Part shown: one piece after another, positions 61,648 through 64,000 of the stretch | Layout of the letters: the number at the start of each line of letters is the position of its first letter | Position numbering within the stretch: the stretch's first letter is position 1 | NCBI GenBank assembly: GCA_027491195.1 | Contig: JAIXWQ010000008.1 | Span: 476,708 to 540,707, forward strand | Direction of reading: 5' to 3' | Origin: Cytophagaceae bacterium | GTDB lineage: Bacteria; Bacteroidota; Bacteroidia; Cytophagales; Spirosomataceae | DNA: 64,000 nucleotides | Program-made: the position numbers and the translations under genes | Notes under the pieces: generated by a model | Seen by the model: the letters and a program-made list of their open reading frames with translations, nothing else | Told to the model about the DNA's origin: nothing | Database searches by the model: none

Positions 61648-63456
61648 ATGGCAAAAAAACAGCACGGTGATATAGGCGGAGGAGTAGATCCAAAAGATGC
61701 CGTTAAAGTAAGCAAACAAGGCCTTTCCAAGGCCATCAAAATCTTCCGTTTTGTCGTTCCCTATAAGTGGACCTTCATTATCGGGATGGCCTTTCTCTTG
61801 CTTTCTAACCTCACAACCCTGAGCTTTCCCCTTTTAATCGGTGAAATGACGAAGGTCATCGAGGGCAAATCCGAGTATAAAATCAACGAGGTTACCCTGT
61901 TCTTTTTCGCGGTTTTAATCGTCCAAGCCATCCTCTCGTTCTTCCGCATCTATACCTTTGCGCAAGTCTCTGAGAAAGCCATGCGTGATGTGCGTCAGAC
62001 ACTTTATGCTAAAATCATCACCCTGCCCATTTTCCATTTTGAGAAAAGACGCGTAGGTGAGTTAATGAGCCGTATCACATCAGATATCACGCAATTACAA
62101 GACGTATTATCAATCACCTTAGCCGAATTCTTCCGCCAGGTTTTCACCCTCGTAGGTGGTGTGGCGTTAATTACCTACATCTCCTGGAAGCTGACTTTGT
62201 TCATGTTAGCCACTTTCCCGGTCTTAGTAATTTCTGCGATTGTATTCGGTAAGTTCATCCGTAAGATTTCCAAAAAAGCACAAGACGAACTAGCTAACAC
62301 CAATATTATCGTCGAAGAAACCTTGACTTCGATACAAGCTGTCAAAGCCTTCACCAACGAAAAATACGAGGTAGATCGCTACACCACTTCCTTAAATAAG
62401 GTCTTAGGCGAAGCTTTGAAAGCCGCAACGCTTCGTGGTGGTTTTGTAAGTTTTGTGATCTTCGCACTATTTGGTGGAATTGTGGGAGTCGTTTGGTACG
62501 GTGCCGCTCTGGTGGCCCAAGGTGATTTAATCTTAGCAGATCTATTAACCTTCATTTTCTATACAGCTTTCATCGGAGGCTCTGTAGGTGGTTTGGGCGA
62601 CATTTATGCCCAATTACAGAAAACCATTGGCGCCTCAGATCGTATATTAGAAATCCTGGGTGATCCATCGGAGATTGATCTAACACGTGATTCATCCGTT
62701 TCTGCAGTAACTTTCGGTCAAATCAAAGTGCAAGACCTCGAGTTCTCTTATCCTTCACGCCCATCGGTTCAAATCATTAAAGGAATCAACTTTACTATTG
62801 AACCTGGCCAAAAAGTAGCCATCGTAGGCACCTCAGGAACAGGTAAATCGACACTTGCCCAATTGTTGATGCGTTTTTACGAACCTTCGTCAGGCTCAAT
62901 TTCCTTGGGAGATCGTGCCATCGCAGATATTGACATCACTGATTGGCGTAAAATGGTTGCCCTAGTACCACAAGAAGTTCTTTTATTCGGTGGAACCATC
63001 CGTGAAAATATTGCCTACGGTAAACCAGGCGCTACCCAAGAAGAAATAGAATCCGCTGCTGAATTAGCCTACGCCAAAGAATTCGTCGAATCCTTCCCGG
63101 AAAAATGGGATACCATGGTAGGTGAACGCGGTGTAAAATTATCAGGTGGCCAAAGACAACGCATCGCCATTGCCCGCGCCATTCTCAAAAACCCGAAGTT
63201 CTTATTATTAGACGAAGCAACCAGTGCACTCGATTCAGAATCAGAAAAGTGGGTACAATCAGCCTTAGAAGAACTCATGAAAAACCGAACAAGTTTGATC
63301 ATCGCACACCGGCTATCTACCATTCGTTCAGCTGATTTAATCATCGTGATGGAAGAGGGCAAGATCGTAGAATCAGGCTCACACGAAGATTTAATGAAGA
63401 AGAAATCGGGTATTTACCAAAATATGGTCAAATTGCAAACCGAACATTTAGGCTAA
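61648..63456 (+). CDS. ABC-type exporter, fused permease-ATPase
   Basis: 602 aa half-transporter of the MsbA/ABCB type. Six membrane helices lie in residues 35-320; the ATPase has GTSGTGKST (Walker A), VKLSGGQRQRIAIA (signature), LLLDEATSALD (Walker B) and IIAHRLSTIRS (H loop). It probably works as a homodimer exporting a lipid, peptide or drug. The family pattern is closest to eukaryote-like ABCB (TAP-like) exporters. It lies between gldB and fur with gaps of 1 and 0 nt, so it is in the same operon; the substrate is unknown. Confidence 0.9.
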   Translation: MAKKQHGDIGGGVDPKDAVKVSKQGLSKAIKIFRFVVPYKWTFIIGMAFLLLSNLTTLSFPLLIGEMTKVIEGKSEYKINEVTLFFFAVLIVQAILSFFRIYTFAQVSEKAMRDVRQTLYAKIITLPIFHFEKRRVGELMSRITSDITQLQDVLSITLAEFFRQVFTLVGGVALITYISWKLTLFMLATFPVLVISAIVFGKFIRKISKKAQDELANTNIIVEETLTSIQAVKAFTNEKYEVDRYTTSLNKVLGEALKAATLRGGFVSFVIFALFGGIVGVVWYGAALVAQGDLILADLLTFIFYTAFIGGSVGGLGDIYAQLQKTIGASDRILEILGDPSEIDLTRDSSVSAVTFGQIKVQDLEFSYPSRPSVQIIKGINFTIEPGQKVAIVGTSGTGKSTLAQLLMRFYEPSSGSISLGDRAIADIDITDWRKMVALVPQEVLLFGGTIRENIAYGKPGATQEEIESAAELAYAKEFVESFPEKWDTMVGERGVKLSGGQRQRIAIARAILKNPKFLLLDEATSALDSESEKWVQSALEELMKNRTSLIIAHRLSTIRSADLIIVMEEGKIVESGSHEDLMKKKSGIYQNMVKLQTEHLG

Positions 63457-63876
63457 ATGAGTTCCACCTATTCCCTTTCAGACTTTGATTTACGATCAAC
63501 CCCTTGCAGATTAGACGTTCTGTCTTCTTTTCAAGCGGTGGATTTTGCCTTAAGTCAGGGAGATATTGAACAAAAGCTGAGTGAGCAATACGACCGTGTC
63601 ACCATCTATCGTACACTCAAGACTTTCCTTACTTCAGGACTATTACACAAAGTATTAGATGATAATGGAGGCGTTAAATACGCCCTGTGTAAAGAATTAT
63701 GTCATCAAGGTGATCACCACCACCAGCACGACCACGTGCATTTCAAATGCAACCAATGCGGCCAAACTACTTGTCTAGAATCTGTACACATTCCAACCAT
63801 TGTTCTTCCCGCTGGATTTATTAAGCAGGAGAGTAATTTGTTGATTCAGGGAGTGTGCACTTCGTGTAGAGTATAG
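63457..63876 (+). CDS. Fur-family metal-responsive regulator
   Basis: 139 aa. The winged-helix N-terminus has YDRVTIYRTLKTFLTSGLLHKV (recognition helix), and the C-terminal domain has HHHQHDHVHFKCNQCGQTTCLE followed by CTSCRV, giving two CxxC pairs for structural zinc and a histidine-rich sensing site. The pattern cannot separate Fur, Zur and PerR, although the His-rich loop favours a zinc- or iron-sensing role. It begins immediately after the exporter stop codon. Its own TAG stop lies in the first unit of a heptamer repeat array. Confidence 0.88.
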   Translation: MSSTYSLSDFDLRSTPCRLDVLSSFQAVDFALSQGDIEQKLSEQYDRVTIYRTLKTFLTSGLLHKVLDDNGGVKYALCKELCHQGDHHHQHDHVHFKCNQCGQTTCLESVHIPTIVLPAGFIKQESNLLIQGVCTSCRV

Positions 63877-63930
63877 TCGCTAGTCGCTAGTCGCTAGTCG
63901 CTAGTCGCTAGTCGCTAGTCGCTAGTCGCT
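63875..63930 (+). repeat. Perfect heptamer tandem repeat, 8 copies
   Basis: Eight exact head-to-tail copies of AGTCGCT (56 bp), then a partial AG. The array begins at the last two bases of the fur-like stop codon, so changes in copy number leave the coding sequence intact. Each junction makes the otherwise uncommon tetranucleotide CTAG. Confidence 0.95.
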
Positions 63931-63955
63931 AGCAAAAAGTCCGGCTGTAGAATAA

Positions 63956-63993
63956 TCTACTCTATACTCTCTACTCTATTATCTATACTCTAT
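63956..63993 (+). repeat. Degenerate TCTACTCTA-type pyrimidine-rich repeat
   Basis: Imperfect tandem units of TCTACTCTA / CTATACTCT and variants, 26 bp after the heptamer array. Low complexity on one strand (T, C and A only). It may continue past position 64000. Confidence 0.7.
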
Positions 63994-64000
63994 TTCTGTC

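Noticed and set aside
1..64000. tRNA, rRNA, CRISPR arrays, insertion sequences, prophage
   Set aside because: Read through all intergenic stretches; none shows cloverleaf-like sequence, spaced repeats, transposase or phage genes. Small structured RNAs cannot be excluded by eye.

Overview
The window is about 64 kb of compact chromosome from a member of the Bacteroidota, most likely order Cytophagales. The evidence is type IX secretion C-terminal sorting tails on two secreted proteins, a GldB-type gliding lipoprotein, many TAnnTTTG promoter elements 15-60 nt before start codons with little Shine-Dalgarno signal, an exbB-exbD-exbD-tonB cluster, and a CrtZ-type carotenoid hydroxylase. A freshwater, pigmented aerobe related to Spirosomataceae or Aquirufa is my guess; the genus is not proven. 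I saw no rRNA, tRNA, CRISPR array, insertion sequence or prophage. The content is mostly housekeeping, with two small accessory islands.

Layout. 1-670: divergent moaA (truncated by the window edge) and moaD for molybdenum cofactor. 704-5102: nuoL-nuoM without the rest of complex I, then a Tat-exported hydroxypyruvate-isomerase-like protein and a terminator. 5172-8112: a type IX secreted protein converging on a short-chain dehydrogenase. 8175-14117 (minus): a Ton energy module (exbB, two exbD, tonB), then a small membrane protein, a PstS-like lipoprotein and a large TPR protein. 14465-17402: a DciA-like protein and a three-gene glycan operon (GT2, polysaccharide deacetylase, GT87-like). 17468-23553: LD-carboxypeptidase, comM, an M28 peptidase, an isolated ftsZ and cutC. 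23707-29428: a DUF2795 protein, glpD, a membrane TPR protein and ribH-lysC-serS. 29425-32694: a two-component system diverging from a secreted protein. 32759-38280: ruvB-prolyl oligopeptidase, glpF-glpK and a tiny lipoprotein coupled to speA. 39846-45222: mpl, a DUF349 protein, ettA and a moxR-type ATPase. 45276-50183: a pectin-related pair (CE12-GH28 fusion and GH2 enzyme). 50270-54507: gpsA, hit, kup and an AlbA_2 protein. 54593-57917: cysH-cysD-cysN sulfate assimilation and crtZ. 58012-63876: valS-gldB-ABC exporter-fur, followed by heptamer tandem repeats at the right edge.

How the genes fit together. Glycerol use is covered by glpF, glpK and glpD at two sites, with gpsA supplying glycerol-3-phosphate for lipids. 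Sulfate activation (CysDN) feeds a reductase whose cysteine pattern indicates an APS reductase, which fits the absence of an APS kinase. Cell-envelope functions recur: TonB energisation, peptidoglycan recycling (Mpl, LD-carboxypeptidase), gliding and type IX secretion.

The observations I rate highest are: an unannotated 40-residue lipoprotein 1 nt after speA; a Ton module carrying a permease-less PstS-like lipoprotein; a glycosyltransferase whose full domain seems to need an ATT start; a perfect 22-bp palindrome at the kup promoter; the orphan nuoLM pair; and the heptamer array starting in the fur stop codon. A recurring annotation hazard is that TAnnTTTG promoters end in TTG, which creates false upstream start codons.
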